Of a stretch of 64,000 nt of DNA, positions 22,871 through 31,341 are shown piece after piece. Each line of letters begins with the position of its first letter. The first letter of the stretch is position 1. The notes beneath the pieces were generated by a model. That model made no database searches. It saw only the letters and a list, made by a program, of their open reading frames with translations, and was not told the DNA's origin. The DNA comes from Albirhodobacter sp048262715 (GTDB taxonomy: Bacteria > Pseudomonadota > Alphaproteobacteria > Rhodobacterales > Rhodobacteraceae). The translations under genes were made by a program, and so were the position numbers. Location: positions 248,001-312,000 of the forward strand of contig JBLXEV010000001.1 in the NCBI GenBank assembly GCA_048262715.1. Reading direction: 5' to 3'.

Positions 22871-23127
22871 GCAACGATGAGCCGAAAAAGATCGTGATCG
22901 ACATGGTGGGCGTCATGGAGAAGATGACGCCAGAGATGATGGACCATGCGCGCGACATTATGATCGAAGGCCTGATCAAAGGCGGTAAAGAGCACAAGGA
23001 TCGCGCAGACAAAGCAGAGGCTAATTGCGCCATCCTTCGCGAGGCCCTGACACACTGCATTAACAACAGTGATAGGCCGACCTTGATTGAGGAACTTGCA
23101 ATTCGAGCCCTTGGAGATACGGCATGA
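22867..23127 (+). CDS. Phage protein of unknown function, 86 residues
   Basis: Helical, with KMTPEMMDHARDIMIEGLIK near the middle. ATGA overlaps on both sides. No recognised family. Confidence 0.55.
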   Translation: MSNDEPKKIVIDMVGVMEKMTPEMMDHARDIMIEGLIKGGKEHKDRADKAEANCAILREALTHCINNSDRPTLIEELAIRALGDTA

Positions 23128-23342
23128 GCAAGCATGAGGATTTCAAGAACGCCGCGATCCTGCCGGCACTGATGCGCGTATCCGAGGCCCAGAACCATTT
23201 CAACGTGTCGCGGTCCACGATCTATCGCGCTGCGAAGGCGGGCGAGATCAAGCTCTATAAGAGGTGCGGGACGCGGGTTGATACGGAGGAGCTGCGGGCG
23301 TGGTTGTCGCCGGATGATGAAGGTAGCGAGAGGCCCCAGTAA
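23124..23342 (+). CDS. Excisionase-like HTH protein
   Basis: 72 residues with the MerR/excisionase-type winged helix pattern: LMRVSEAQNHFNVSRSTIYR, then AAKAGEIKLYKRCGTRVDTE and ELRAWL. It is the last gene before the attachment-site tRNA, the classical place for xis. In lambda-like phages int would be adjacent; here no int is seen. A regulator role is also possible. Confidence 0.7.
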   Translation: MSKHEDFKNAAILPALMRVSEAQNHFNVSRSTIYRAAKAGEIKLYKRCGTRVDTEELRAWLSPDDEGSERPQ

Positions 23343-23426
23343 ATTCATTCTGTGGGGCTGGCCGTGGGGCTGGCCCACACAGAAAAACCTGAGCGTTAAT
23401 AATATCAACAGGTTATCTGGTGGAAT
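23343..23426. other. Prophage right-end flank next to the tRNA (candidate att arm region)
   Basis: An imperfect inverted repeat, TTCTGTGGG and CCCACACAGAA (about 23347 to 23383), brackets a tandem GTGGGGCTGGCC pair. An A+T-rich stretch (GTTAATAATATCAACAGGTT) follows up to the tRNA 3' end. Such repeats may be integrase or Xis arm sites; the true att core would be the tRNA 3' portion. The left partner copy lies outside the window. Confidence 0.45.
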
Positions 23427-23502
23427 TGGTGCCGCTGAAGGGACTCGAACCCCCGACCCCATCATTACGAATGACGTGCTCTACCAGCTGAGCTACAGCG
23501 GC
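23427..23502 (-). tRNA. tRNA-Thr (anticodon CGU)
   Basis: Minus-strand 76-mer. Acceptor halves GCCGCTG and CAGCGGC pair, the discriminator A is followed by an encoded CCA (TGGT at 23427-23430 on the plus strand), the T loop is GTTCGAGTC and the anticodon loop is TTCGTAA. The 3' end faces the prophage, the normal orientation for integration into a tRNA gene that stays intact. Confidence 0.95.
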
Positions 23503-23598
23503 CTGGTGGCGCGCCGGATAGCACCTTCTCCGGCGGATGTGTAGCCCCTTTTTTAGGTCGGGGCTTTTTTCCGAAGATTTCCGACGCGCCGATTGAGG

Positions 23599-25107
23599 TT
23601 AGACTGTCTTTCGCGCCATAGCGACCGCGTCATCAAGGGGAAGAACCTCCGCCTCTTCGACATCCGATATCTCGGCCTCCTGCGCGTCCTCCGCCGTCGG
23701 CTCTTCGACCTCTTCCGCCTCGTCGATCTGCGGCTTACCGACGATCAACGGCAGCATTTCCGCGCCATGCGGCAGGGTGGTCGTCGCGTGCGGCGCATCG
23801 CGCCATGACAGCGTATCAAACCCGCCGCAATTGGGGCAAACAGGGCCCCATTCCTCATGCACGGATTGGCAGGTATCGCAGATCCATTGCTTGCCGCGCG
23901 GCGCGGTCAGCGCCCGCGTGAGCCAGCCGCGCACGACCGTATCATCAGCGCCTTCGCCCCGCTCAACTGCCGCCATGATCGTGAGGGCGCGCACGGTAGG
24001 CCGTGTCGAGATCAGATCGCCCAGCGCGCGCCGCGCTGCGGGGAAGTCTTCCGCCGCGATCAGCAATTCCGCCTGCAGCAAGCGGCTTTCCTCGGCGTCG
24101 GGCGCCTGCTTGATCAGTGCCGCAAAACGCTTGAGACGCGCAGAGGGGGCCTCATCGGGGGCAATCTCGGCATAGGCGGAAGCCAGATCGGGATGCGGCT
24201 GCGCGCTCCATGCTTTCTCCAGCACCCGCGCTGCGTTCTTTTGTTGGCCATTGGCAATATAGCCCCGCGCCGCCATCGCCGCCGCCGGAATCAGATCCGG
24301 CGAGGCTTTATTCGCCGCAATCGCCGCCTCACGCGCCTCCACGGAGGCTGTCTCGTCGAGAATGCCTTTGGCCTCCTGCAAGGCCAAAACGGCATCACGA
24401 CGGCGGTGCACCTCTTTGGGCAATTGCCCCTGACGCGCCTTCGCGGAAAGCACTTCGCGCGCGCCCTTCCAATCGCCTGCGCCCGCTTGCAGTTGCAGCA
24501 GCGTATCTTGTGTATCCACATGCTTGGGCTTCATCGAGAAGGCCTTCTCGGCCAGTTTCAACGCGGTTGCCGTATCGCCCTCGGCCAGTTTTTGTTTCAT
24601 CAAGCCGCGCACGCCGACGAAGCGGCTCCGGTCATCGGCCAGCAGGCGCTTATAAACGGCGGTCGCTTTGCGGGTATCGCCCAGCATCTCCGCGGCCTGC
24701 GCTGTCAAAAGATTGGTGAGCTGCGGACGGCCCAGATATTTCTCCGCCTTCGCGGCTTTCGAGAGGGCAACTTTACCCTCCCCTGAGGCCAGCGCCATCA
24801 TCCCTTCGGACAAGGCCTCATAGCCTTTGCGCTCGCGGTTGCGGTCGAAGTAGCGCGAGATCGCGGTCTCATCGCCGTTCAGGAACCGCAAGAACGCCAT
24901 GATCAGGCCGAGCACGCGGATCACCGCCCAAATCACGAAGAACAAAATCACCGCGAAGATCGCGGCTTGGAGGGGTTGCGGGTTCAGCTCATAGCCAAAG
25001 CCTTGAATAACAATCCCTTGCCCACTGTCGGCGAGCAATGTCGCGCCATAAGTCAGGGCCGCGACGAGGACGAGAAACACTGCAATCTTGATGAACGACC
25101 AGATCAT
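23599..25107 (-). CDS. hemY: HemY family protein
   Basis: 502 residues. Two N-terminal membrane segments (IAVFLVLVAALTYGATLLA; AAIFAVILFFVIWAVI) are followed by TPR-like helical repeats and a C-terminal Cys cluster (CDTCQSVHEEWGPVCPNCGG). This is the HemY-type membrane protein found downstream of hemD and hemX in proteobacteria; it is linked to late tetrapyrrole synthesis, though its biochemical role is unclear and it is not the HemY oxidase of Bacillus. It follows the hemX-like gene after 10 bases on the same strand. Confidence 0.85.
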   Translation of the reverse strand: MIWSFIKIAVFLVLVAALTYGATLLADSGQGIVIQGFGYELNPQPLQAAIFAVILFFVIWAVIRVLGLIMAFLRFLNGDETAISRYFDRNRERKGYEALSEGMMALASGEGKVALSKAAKAEKYLGRPQLTNLLTAQAAEMLGDTRKATAVYKRLLADDRSRFVGVRGLMKQKLAEGDTATALKLAEKAFSMKPKHVDTQDTLLQLQAGAGDWKGAREVLSAKARQGQLPKEVHRRRDAVLALQEAKGILDETASVEAREAAIAANKASPDLIPAAAMAARGYIANGQQKNAARVLEKAWSAQPHPDLASAYAEIAPDEAPSARLKRFAALIKQAPDAEESRLLQAELLIAAEDFPAARRALGDLISTRPTVRALTIMAAVERGEGADDTVVRGWLTRALTAPRGKQWICDTCQSVHEEWGPVCPNCGGFDTLSWRDAPHATTTLPHGAEMLPLIVGKPQIDEAEEVEEPTAEDAQEAEISDVEEAEVLPLDDAVAMARKTV

Positions 25108-25117
25108 GACGCCCTCC

Positions 25118-26536
25118 TCAGTTCAACGATTGGGCAAGCTGGCCCAGCGCATCGGTTGCGGCGATATGCGATTGGGCGCTTGCCACCCAAGCCGCCATAG
25201 CCTCTTGCCCTTCAGCGGGCAGCTTGGCGATTTCATCCAACGCGGCCTGCAATGCGCCACCCGTGACAGCCACCCCCGCACGCGAGAGAACCGCATCGGG
25301 ATCGTCGCCCTCCTGCGCCTCGAGGGAGCGCACGCCCGTCTGCGCAATCAGGAACGCCCCGATCTTATCGAGCGCCCCATCCCCTGCGACGGCTTTGCGC
25401 GAGGCGGCGAGCGCTTTGCGGGCGGGCTCATCGAAACTATCTTTCAGCGCGGCAAGCGAGGGCACGTCAGCGCTGAGCGCAGGCGGGATCTCAACGCCGG
25501 TCTCGGCCACGGTGGCCAATGCCTCCGCCGTGCCAACACCGGAGGCAATCGCAACGCCGAGCTGCGCGACAGCAGCACGGCCACGCGCCTTATCCGCATC
25601 GGCTTGGGCCGCCGCGCGCAGGTTTGCGGCTTCCGCTTCCGCACCGGAAATCCGCGCCGCTGCCTCCTCGGCGGCGGCCTCGATCTGCGCTTTCGCGGCA
25701 TCGGAGCTGTTGCGCCCCTCTTCAATCAGCGCCTTCATCTGTGCAATCTCGCCCTGTACCTGCTCCATCGCGGCTGCCGCTGCGGGGTCGCTTTCCAAGG
25801 CACGATCCCCGAGCGCGGCCATTTGGCTCTCGACAGATGTCACCTGCGCGGTGAGTGCTGCGATTTTCGCATCGGCATCGGCAAGGGCTGCTTCCAGCGC
25901 GCTGGTATCCGCTGCGGCGGCGGGCGCGGGAAGCGCTGCGATTTTGGCCTCCAACGCATCAACGCGTGCGGTTTGCGCGGCGAGAGCTTCCGCCTGCGCG
26001 GGATCTTGTACCGGAGCGGCAGGCTGCAGTGATTGCGGCAAATATTGCGCGGGGATCTGCGGCAAAGCATAGATCGCAGCGCCCGCCCCCAAGCCAGCAG
26101 CAACGACGCCGCCAAGGAAGATTGGGAAGAAACCGGATTTTTTCGCAGGCGCAGGCGCAACCGGACCCACAGGCGCTTCAGGCTTCACTGCGGCTTTATC
26201 GGCTTCGGTTTTATCAGATGCCTCCACGGGCTCGTCAACCACGAGAACATCCCCGGTTTGCGACGCGGTCGGCGCCTCAGACGAGAGATCCGCAACCAAG
26301 GCAGGGTCAACTTCCGGCGTCATGACGTCAGGCGTTGCATCCGTGGGAGATGTTGGATCTGACGGCGCATCAAGCACCACCGGTTCGGCCTCCTCAAACG
26401 GGCTCGCGGGAACGCTATCTGCCCCTGACACCTCCGCCTGCGCAGGCGCCTCATCAACCGGAGTGATCTCGACGGGATCAATGGCTGCTTCGCTGGTCTT
26501 ATCCGCGCTCGTCTTACGGGTTCTCGGCTTCGCCAC
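25118..26536 (-). CDS. HemX-like / mitofilin-like inner-membrane protein
   Basis: 472 residues from GTG 26536 (GGAG upstream). An acidic, Pro/Ala-rich N-terminus of about 120 residues, one membrane segment (FFPIFLGGVVAAGLGAGAAI), then long Ala-rich coiled coils (residues 185-330) and a C-terminal globular part. This is the plan of the alphaproteobacterial COG4223 mitofilin-like proteins located between hemD and hemY. These proteins are related to the cristae-organising mitofilins. A role in membrane organisation is likely; an enzymatic HemX function is not. Confidence 0.8.
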   Translation of the reverse strand: MAKPRTRKTSADKTSEAAIDPVEITPVDEAPAQAEVSGADSVPASPFEEAEPVVLDAPSDPTSPTDATPDVMTPEVDPALVADLSSEAPTASQTGDVLVVDEPVEASDKTEADKAAVKPEAPVGPVAPAPAKKSGFFPIFLGGVVAAGLGAGAAIYALPQIPAQYLPQSLQPAAPVQDPAQAEALAAQTARVDALEAKIAALPAPAAAADTSALEAALADADAKIAALTAQVTSVESQMAALGDRALESDPAAAAAMEQVQGEIAQMKALIEEGRNSSDAAKAQIEAAAEEAAARISGAEAEAANLRAAAQADADKARGRAAVAQLGVAIASGVGTAEALATVAETGVEIPPALSADVPSLAALKDSFDEPARKALAASRKAVAGDGALDKIGAFLIAQTGVRSLEAQEGDDPDAVLSRAGVAVTGGALQAALDEIAKLPAEGQEAMAAWVASAQSHIAATDALGQLAQSLN

Positions 26537-26637
26537 GCTGCTCTCCTCGATATACAAATAGCGGACGACCAGCCCGCTCACCTAACCTAGACCCGCAACC
26601 TACAGGCCTCAACCCGTTCCGCACGTTAGAGTTCCCG

Positions 26638-27366
26638 CTAGGAAGCGAATGAGCGGATTTGCCGCTCCATCGCATCCATGACACTCGCGGCATCTGGGAA
26701 GTCGGCGATCTCAATCCGCGCCTGTGGGAGGCCGTGGAGTTTCTCCGCAGCATTTCGTGAAATCGGGCAAAGCAGCAGCCGCGCATCTGTATCGCGCGCC
26801 TCAAAGGCGAATAATTCCGCAGATCGCGGGGAGAACAGCGGCACCAAAAGCGGGATGCGCACGGTCAGCAACGCCCGCACATGGCGCGGGAAGCCAATCG
26901 GCATCTGCTCATAGACCACCGCCTGATGTGTTTCGATCCCCGCCGCGCTCAAATGTGCGGAGAGGTTAAAGGCAACTTTCGCACCATGCGCATGCAGCAA
27001 AGGCCCCTTGCCCAGCGCCCCTTGGCGATGCAGCCCTTCGATCAGATCCGCCAACCCGCGCCCATCGCCCGGCCCGACAATTGTCTCAAATCCGGCCTCC
27101 TGCGCGACTTTCGCCGTGCGCGCGCCCACACAATAGGCACGCCGCCCCGCCGCAGCCTCGATATGCAGGAAGCTGGAAACCCCCGTCTCGGAGGTGAAAA
27201 TTAACGCTTCCGACGCAGGAACATCCGGCATCAACGGCACCACTTCCATCAAGGGGGCGATGATCATTGGCCAGTCATCCCCGAACCGCGCCGCAAAGGA
27301 TAGCGCGAAGCGGCGCGATTGCGCCTCGGGTCGGGTCAGAAGAAGGGTCGGACGCGGATCGGGCAA
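26638..27366 (-). CDS. hemD: Uroporphyrinogen-III synthase
   Basis: 242 residues if started at TTG 27366 (GAGGGAACA upstream). PTLLLTRPEAQSRRFA at the start, ALIFTSETGVSSF, CVGARTAKVAQEAGFE and LLVPLFSPRSAELFA are HemD signatures. It closes hydroxymethylbilane to uroporphyrinogen III in heme and siroheme synthesis. An open frame runs to 27450 but would overlap the divergent tsaD start, so the short form is preferred. hemX and hemY follow on the same strand. Confidence 0.82.
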   Translation of the reverse strand: MPDPRPTLLLTRPEAQSRRFALSFAARFGDDWPMIIAPLMEVVPLMPDVPASEALIFTSETGVSSFLHIEAAAGRRAYCVGARTAKVAQEAGFETIVGPGDGRGLADLIEGLHRQGALGKGPLLHAHGAKVAFNLSAHLSAAGIETHQAVVYEQMPIGFPRHVRALLTVRIPLLVPLFSPRSAELFAFEARDTDARLLLCPISRNAAEKLHGLPQARIEIADFPDAASVMDAMERQIRSFAS

Positions 27367-27437
27367 TGTTCCCTCGGGATTGTGCGCGCTGCCCCTCGGT
27401 GTTACCTCGTGGACAGGGTTCACGCAACCGGAACGAC

Positions 27438-28532
27438 ATGACCGATACACTCACCTTCCTCGGAATTGAATCGAGCTGCGACGATACGGCAGCGGCCATC
27501 GTGCGCCTTAGTCAGGGGCGCGCGGAGGTTTTGGCCTCGGTTGTGGCTGGGCAAACCGAACTTCATGCCGATTTTGGCGGGGTCGTGCCGGAAATTGCCG
27601 CCCGCGCCCATGCGGAAAAGCTCGATATCTGTGTGGAGGAAGCGCTTGCGGCCTCCGGCCTTGCGCTGCGCGATATTGACGCAGTCGCCGTCACTGCGGG
27701 CCCCGGTCTGATCGGCGGCGTGATGTCGGGCGTAATGTGCGCCAAAGGGATCGCGGCGGGGGCAGGCCTGCCCCTCGTCGGCGTCAATCACCTTGCGGGC
27801 CATGCTCTGACCCCGCGCCTGACGGATGGGATTGCCTTCCCCTATCTGATGCTTCTGGTGTCGGGCGGGCATTGCCAATTCCTGATCGCGCATAGCGTTG
27901 ATCGGTTCGAGCGATTGGGCGGCACGATTGATGATGCCCCCGGGGAAGCGTTCGACAAAACCGCGAAACTCCTCGCGCTGCCGCAACCGGGCGGCCCCTC
28001 TGTCGAGGCGGAGGCCGGTTTGGGTGATCCAAAACGTTTCCCGATGCCGCGCCCGCTGTTGGATCGCGCAGGCTGCGATATGTCGTTCTCCGGCCTGAAA
28101 ACCGCCCTATTGCGCGCCCGCGATGCGATTGTGGCTGAGCATGGCGGGCTGCCGCGCCAGCTCAGATCAGACCTCTGCGCGAGCTTCCAAGCCTCGGTTT
28201 GCGCGGTTCTGGCGGAGAAAACCCGCCGCGCGCTCCGCGAGTATATGGCGCTATCGCCCGCCGAGCCTGTCATCGCAGTTGCGGGCGGTGTTGCGGCAAA
28301 CAATGCCATTCGCGGCGCATTGGAGACGGTTGCATCGGAATTTGACGCGCGGTTCCTCGCGCCGCCCCTCGCCCTTTGCACGGATAACGCGGCGATGATC
28401 GCATGGGCGGGCATCGAGCGCTACCGCTCTGGAGCACGCGACGGGATGGATCTCGCAGCCCGCCCGCGCTGGCCGCTGGATTCCACAGCGCCTGCGATGC
28501 TGGGATCAGGCAAAAAGGGAGCGAAAGCATGA
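27438..28532 (+). CDS. tsaD: tRNA N6-threonylcarbamoyladenosine transferase TsaD
   Basis: 364 residues. FLGIESSCDDTAAAIV at the start, the metal site VNHLAGHAL, and VAVAGGVAANNAIRG are TsaD (YgjD/Gcp) signatures of the ASKHA fold. With TsaB, TsaE and TsaC it makes t6A37 in tRNAs that read ANN codons. It is divergent from hemD and overlaps gpsA by ATGA, a common alphaproteobacterial pairing. Confidence 0.95.
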   Translation: MTDTLTFLGIESSCDDTAAAIVRLSQGRAEVLASVVAGQTELHADFGGVVPEIAARAHAEKLDICVEEALAASGLALRDIDAVAVTAGPGLIGGVMSGVMCAKGIAAGAGLPLVGVNHLAGHALTPRLTDGIAFPYLMLLVSGGHCQFLIAHSVDRFERLGGTIDDAPGEAFDKTAKLLALPQPGGPSVEAEAGLGDPKRFPMPRPLLDRAGCDMSFSGLKTALLRARDAIVAEHGGLPRQLRSDLCASFQASVCAVLAEKTRRALREYMALSPAEPVIAVAGGVAANNAIRGALETVASEFDARFLAPPLALCTDNAAMIAWAGIERYRSGARDGMDLAARPRWPLDSTAPAMLGSGKKGAKA

Positions 28533-29491
28533 CGATTGCGGTTCTTGGCGCAGGCGCTTTCGGCACCGCCCTCGCGATAGCTCTGGCGGCAAACGAGCCG
28601 GTGACCCTCTGGGCCCGCAGCGAGACCGCCGCGAAAGAGATTGACGCAGCCCGCGAAAACACCGCGCGGCTCGCAGGGGCGCCCCTGCCCGAAAACGTCT
28701 CTGTTACGGCGGAAATGGCGGATATCTCAGCTTGCGATACGGTCCTTCTTGCAATGCCGATGCAGCAGATGGCGGGCTTTCTCGCGCAACATCAAAGCCG
28801 ACTTGACGGCAAGCGCCTTGTCGCCTGCTCCAAAGGGATCGACCTTGCCAGCGGCCAAGGCCCAGCGCGCATCATCGCTGAACATTGCCCAAATGCGGTC
28901 CCAGCGATTTTGACGGGGCCAAGCTTCGCCGCCGATATCGCACGCGGCTTGCCAACCGCCCTCACGCTCGCCTGCTCTGATCGTGAGCAAGGCGAAATCT
29001 TGCAGCGCGCGCTTTCCACGCCGGTTTTGCGGCTCTACCGCTCGGAAGATATCATCGGCGCGGAACTCGGTGGCGCGTTGAAAAACGTGGTCGCGATTGC
29101 CGCTGGCGTGGTGATCGGCGCAGGCTTGGGCGATAGCGCCCGCGCGGCCCTGATGACGCGGGGTTTTTCCGAAATGACTCGCATCGCGCAATTGCGCGGC
29201 GCGAAGGCGGAGACACTCAACGGGCTTTCAGGCTTCGGCGATCTCGTGCTCACCTGCACCTCCGCGCAATCGCGGAATTTCCGCTTCGGACAAGCATTGG
29301 GGCGTGGCGAAACCTTTGATGCGGGCGTCACGGTAGAAGGCGCGGCGACGGCAAAAGCCGTCTCTATTCTTGCCCAAAAGCACCAGATCGAACTGCCGAT
29401 TGCCGCTATGGTCGCGGCGCTCGTAGATCAAAAGATCACTGTTGAGGCTGCCGTCTCGGCGCTGATGTCCCGACCACTCAAGGAGGAGTGA
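28529..29491 (+). CDS. gpsA: NAD(P)H-dependent glycerol-3-phosphate dehydrogenase
   Basis: 320 residues. The nucleotide-binding loop is VLGAGAFGTAL; the substrate region has LGGALKNVVAIAAG with the catalytic Lys, and ETLNGLSGFGDLVLTCTS is the conserved C-terminal block. It reduces dihydroxyacetone phosphate to glycerol-3-phosphate for phospholipids. It is coupled to tsaD by ATGA and followed after three bases by the YciI-like gene. Confidence 0.95.
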   Translation: MTIAVLGAGAFGTALAIALAANEPVTLWARSETAAKEIDAARENTARLAGAPLPENVSVTAEMADISACDTVLLAMPMQQMAGFLAQHQSRLDGKRLVACSKGIDLASGQGPARIIAEHCPNAVPAILTGPSFAADIARGLPTALTLACSDREQGEILQRALSTPVLRLYRSEDIIGAELGGALKNVVAIAAGVVIGAGLGDSARAALMTRGFSEMTRIAQLRGAKAETLNGLSGFGDLVLTCTSAQSRNFRFGQALGRGETFDAGVTVEGAATAKAVSILAQKHQIELPIAAMVAALVDQKITVEAAVSALMSRPLKEE

Positions 29492-29494
29492 ACC

Positions 29495-29764
29495 ATGCTC
29501 TATGCCGTTATCTGCCGCGATAAACCCGACCACCTGCAAACCCGTCTCGATACCCGCGAGCGCCATCTGGAGCATATCCGTGGCTCGGGCATCGTCGCGC
29601 AGGCAGGCCCGTTCATCGAGAATGAAAAGATGTGCGGCTCCTTGGTCATTCTCGAGACAGATAGCCTCGAATCAGCGCAAGATTGGGCCGCGAAGGATCC
29701 CTACGCCCTTGCAGGGCTGTTTGAATCCGTCACCGTGATCGAGTGGAAAAAGGTGATCGGCTGA
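29495..29764 (+). CDS. YciI family protein
   Basis: 89 residues. The ferredoxin-like YciI fold shows as RPDH-type KPDHLQTRLDTRERHLEHI with the conserved His, and WAAKDPYALAGLFESV with the Asp-Pro pair. The family resembles dimeric alpha-beta barrel enzymes, with no settled reaction. Overlaps the EVE gene by TGATG. Confidence 0.88.
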   Translation: MLYAVICRDKPDHLQTRLDTRERHLEHIRGSGIVAQAGPFIENEKMCGSLVILETDSLESAQDWAAKDPYALAGLFESVTVIEWKKVIG

Positions 29765-30183
29765 TGGCGAAATGGCTGTTTAAATCCGAACCGAACAAAT
29801 GGTCTTGGGACCAGCAGGTCGCAAAAGGCGACGAGGGCGAGATCTGGGACGGGGTGCGCAACTACCTCGCGCGCAACAATATGCGCGCGATGAAGATCGG
29901 CGATCAGGGCTTCTTCTATCACTCGAATATCGGCAAGGAAGTTGTCGGGATTGTCGAGGTCTGCGCACTGAGCCACCAAGACCCGACGACCGACGATCCG
30001 CGCTGGGATTGCGTGGATATTCGCGCGATTCGTCCGCTGAAAACCCCCGTCACACTTGCCCAAGTCAAAGAAGATCATCGCCTGAAAGAGATGGCCTTGG
30101 TGACTTCGATGCGGCTCTCCGTGCAGCCGGTGACAGAAGAAGAATGGAAGATTGTCTGCGAGCTGGGTGGGATTAAGCCTTAA
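29764..30183 (+). CDS. EVE domain protein
   Basis: 139 residues beginning MAKWLFKSEPNKWSWDQQ, with WDGVRNYLARNNMRAMKIGD and FYHSNIGKEVVGIVEV, the standard EVE (PUA-like) fold that binds modified bases. In core genomes this stand-alone form is common beside tsaD-gpsA-yciI, as here. It ends the transcript; a perfect hairpin follows. Confidence 0.92.
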   Translation: MAKWLFKSEPNKWSWDQQVAKGDEGEIWDGVRNYLARNNMRAMKIGDQGFFYHSNIGKEVVGIVEVCALSHQDPTTDDPRWDCVDIRAIRPLKTPVTLAQVKEDHRLKEMALVTSMRLSVQPVTEEEWKIVCELGGIKP

Positions 30184-30195
30184 TCCCAAAAAAGT

Positions 30196-30227
30196 GGAGG
30201 GTTCCGGCACCCCTACCAGAACCCTCC
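30196..30227 (+). terminator. Hairpin after the EVE gene
   Basis: GGAGGGTTC and GAACCCTCC form a perfect 9-bp stem with a 14-base loop, 13 bases after the stop. There is no T-run, so it may be a Rho-assisted end or 3' stabiliser rather than a strict intrinsic terminator. The rest of the gap to 30467 holds an A+T-rich stretch near 30330-30370 and no gene I can support. Confidence 0.55.
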
Positions 30228-30467
30228 TTCACCCCACGCTGCCCCCCTAGAGCACCACACGTGAAACTATTTGGTTCTGGCCATCCTAGCCGTTAGGGGG
30301 CTTCTACCCCTAAGCTCACTGTAACACAAGGATGGACTACTTAAAAATATAAGCAAATTCAGATGCTTAATCTAAATACTCTCTTAACCATACCGTCGCG
30401 ATCCGCGGATTTTGCAGTGCGATTGCCAACCGCCGCCCCCGCCCTATCTTCCTCGCAGGAGGTTCCT

Positions 30468-31163
30468 ATGCCCGCAGCTATCCTCGTCGCGCATGGCGCG
30501 CCCGCTGATCCAGAGCCACAGGATCTGGTCCTGCACGATCTGGCAAAGCGCGTTGGTGCCCTGCTGCCCGATTGGGAGATCAGAGGCGCGACGCTGGCCC
30601 GCGAAGGCTCGCTGGCTTGCGCGTTGGACGGCATGACCTCCCCGCTCATCTATCCGTTTTTCATGGCCGAGGGCTGGTTCACCAAGCGCGAACTGCCGCG
30701 CCGCGTCGCGGAGGCGGGTCACCCCGATCTGACCTATCTTGATCCTTTGGGCGTTGACCCTGATCTGCCCGATCTAATCGCCCGCGCGGCCCAGGGCGCG
30801 GCGATGGAGGCGGGGTTGACCCCGTCAAAAACCCATCTTCTGCTCGCGGCGCATGGCTCCAAAATCGCGCGAAAGTCGAAGGATGCAAGCTATGCGATGG
30901 CGGAGCACATGCGCCAGCAGGCAGGGTTTGCGGCCGTGTCCGTCGGGCTGATCGAAGAGGAACCGTTCTTGGCCAAGGCCGCAGCGGGGCTTGGGGCCGC
31001 CGTCTGTGTGCCGTTCTTTGCGCTGCGGGCGGGGCATGTGATTGGGGATCTCCCCGACGCGTTGGAGGAGGCGGGCTTTGAGGGGCCGTGCCTACCGCCC
31101 ATCGGCGAACACCTTGAAATCCCTGCGCTGATCGCCGCCGCCCTGATCCGCGCGACGCGCTGA
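30468..31163 (+). CDS. CbiX/SirB-type chelatase-like protein
   Basis: 231 residues from the ATG at 30468, preceded by GCAGGAGG. AAILVAHGAPADPEPQ and the later THLLLAAHGSKIARKSKD each carry a His of the CbiX fold, and VPFFALRAGHVIGDLPDAL follows. CbiX proteins insert cobalt or iron into sirohydrochlorin. A duplicated His arrangement is compatible with a chelatase, but the true metal is unknown. It stands alone before the phosphate operon. Confidence 0.7.
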   Translation: MPAAILVAHGAPADPEPQDLVLHDLAKRVGALLPDWEIRGATLAREGSLACALDGMTSPLIYPFFMAEGWFTKRELPRRVAEAGHPDLTYLDPLGVDPDLPDLIARAAQGAAMEAGLTPSKTHLLLAAHGSKIARKSKDASYAMAEHMRQQAGFAAVSVGLIEEEPFLAKAAAGLGAAVCVPFFALRAGHVIGDLPDALEEAGFEGPCLPPIGEHLEIPALIAAALIRATR

Positions 31164-31210
31164 CCTCTACCGTCCTCACCCACACTACCGCCTAAGGCCA
31201 AGTTCGCTCT

Positions 31211-31232
31211 CCCGATGCTTTGTCGCATCGGG
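31211..31232 (+). terminator. Hairpin between cbiX-like gene and pstS
   Basis: CCCGATGC and GCATCGGG pair across six bases, eight bases before the PHO box. It probably ends or attenuates chelatase transcription; there is no T-run. Confidence 0.5.
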
Positions 31233-31239
31233 ATACGCA

Positions 31240-31257
31240 TTGTCATGAAGCTGTTAC
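31240..31257 (+). promoter_or_regulatory. PHO box upstream of pstS
   Basis: TTGTCATGAAGCTGTTAC consists of two 7-base half-sites (TTGTCAT, CTGTTAC) in direct repeat, close to the PhoB consensus CTGTCAT-N4-CTGTCAT. A CATAAG about 13 bases further could be the -10 box. It should activate the pst operon under phosphate starvation. Confidence 0.8.
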
Positions 31258-31341
31258 ATTTCGTTCGCATAAGCGTCATGCAACCAGCCTAGACGGTCAG
31301 CAGGCCTGTTGGATGGCCAGTGAAATTTTCAGGAGTGATCC

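Noticed and set aside
1..23426. Complete prophage with lysis and tail genes
   Set aside because: No tail, lysin, holin or integrase gene is seen; the element runs off the left edge, so completeness cannot be judged.
23278..23544. Open frame reading through the tRNA (GTRTPDP motif)
   Set aside because: This motif is the well-known false translation of the antisense of a tRNA gene; no integrase domain precedes it.
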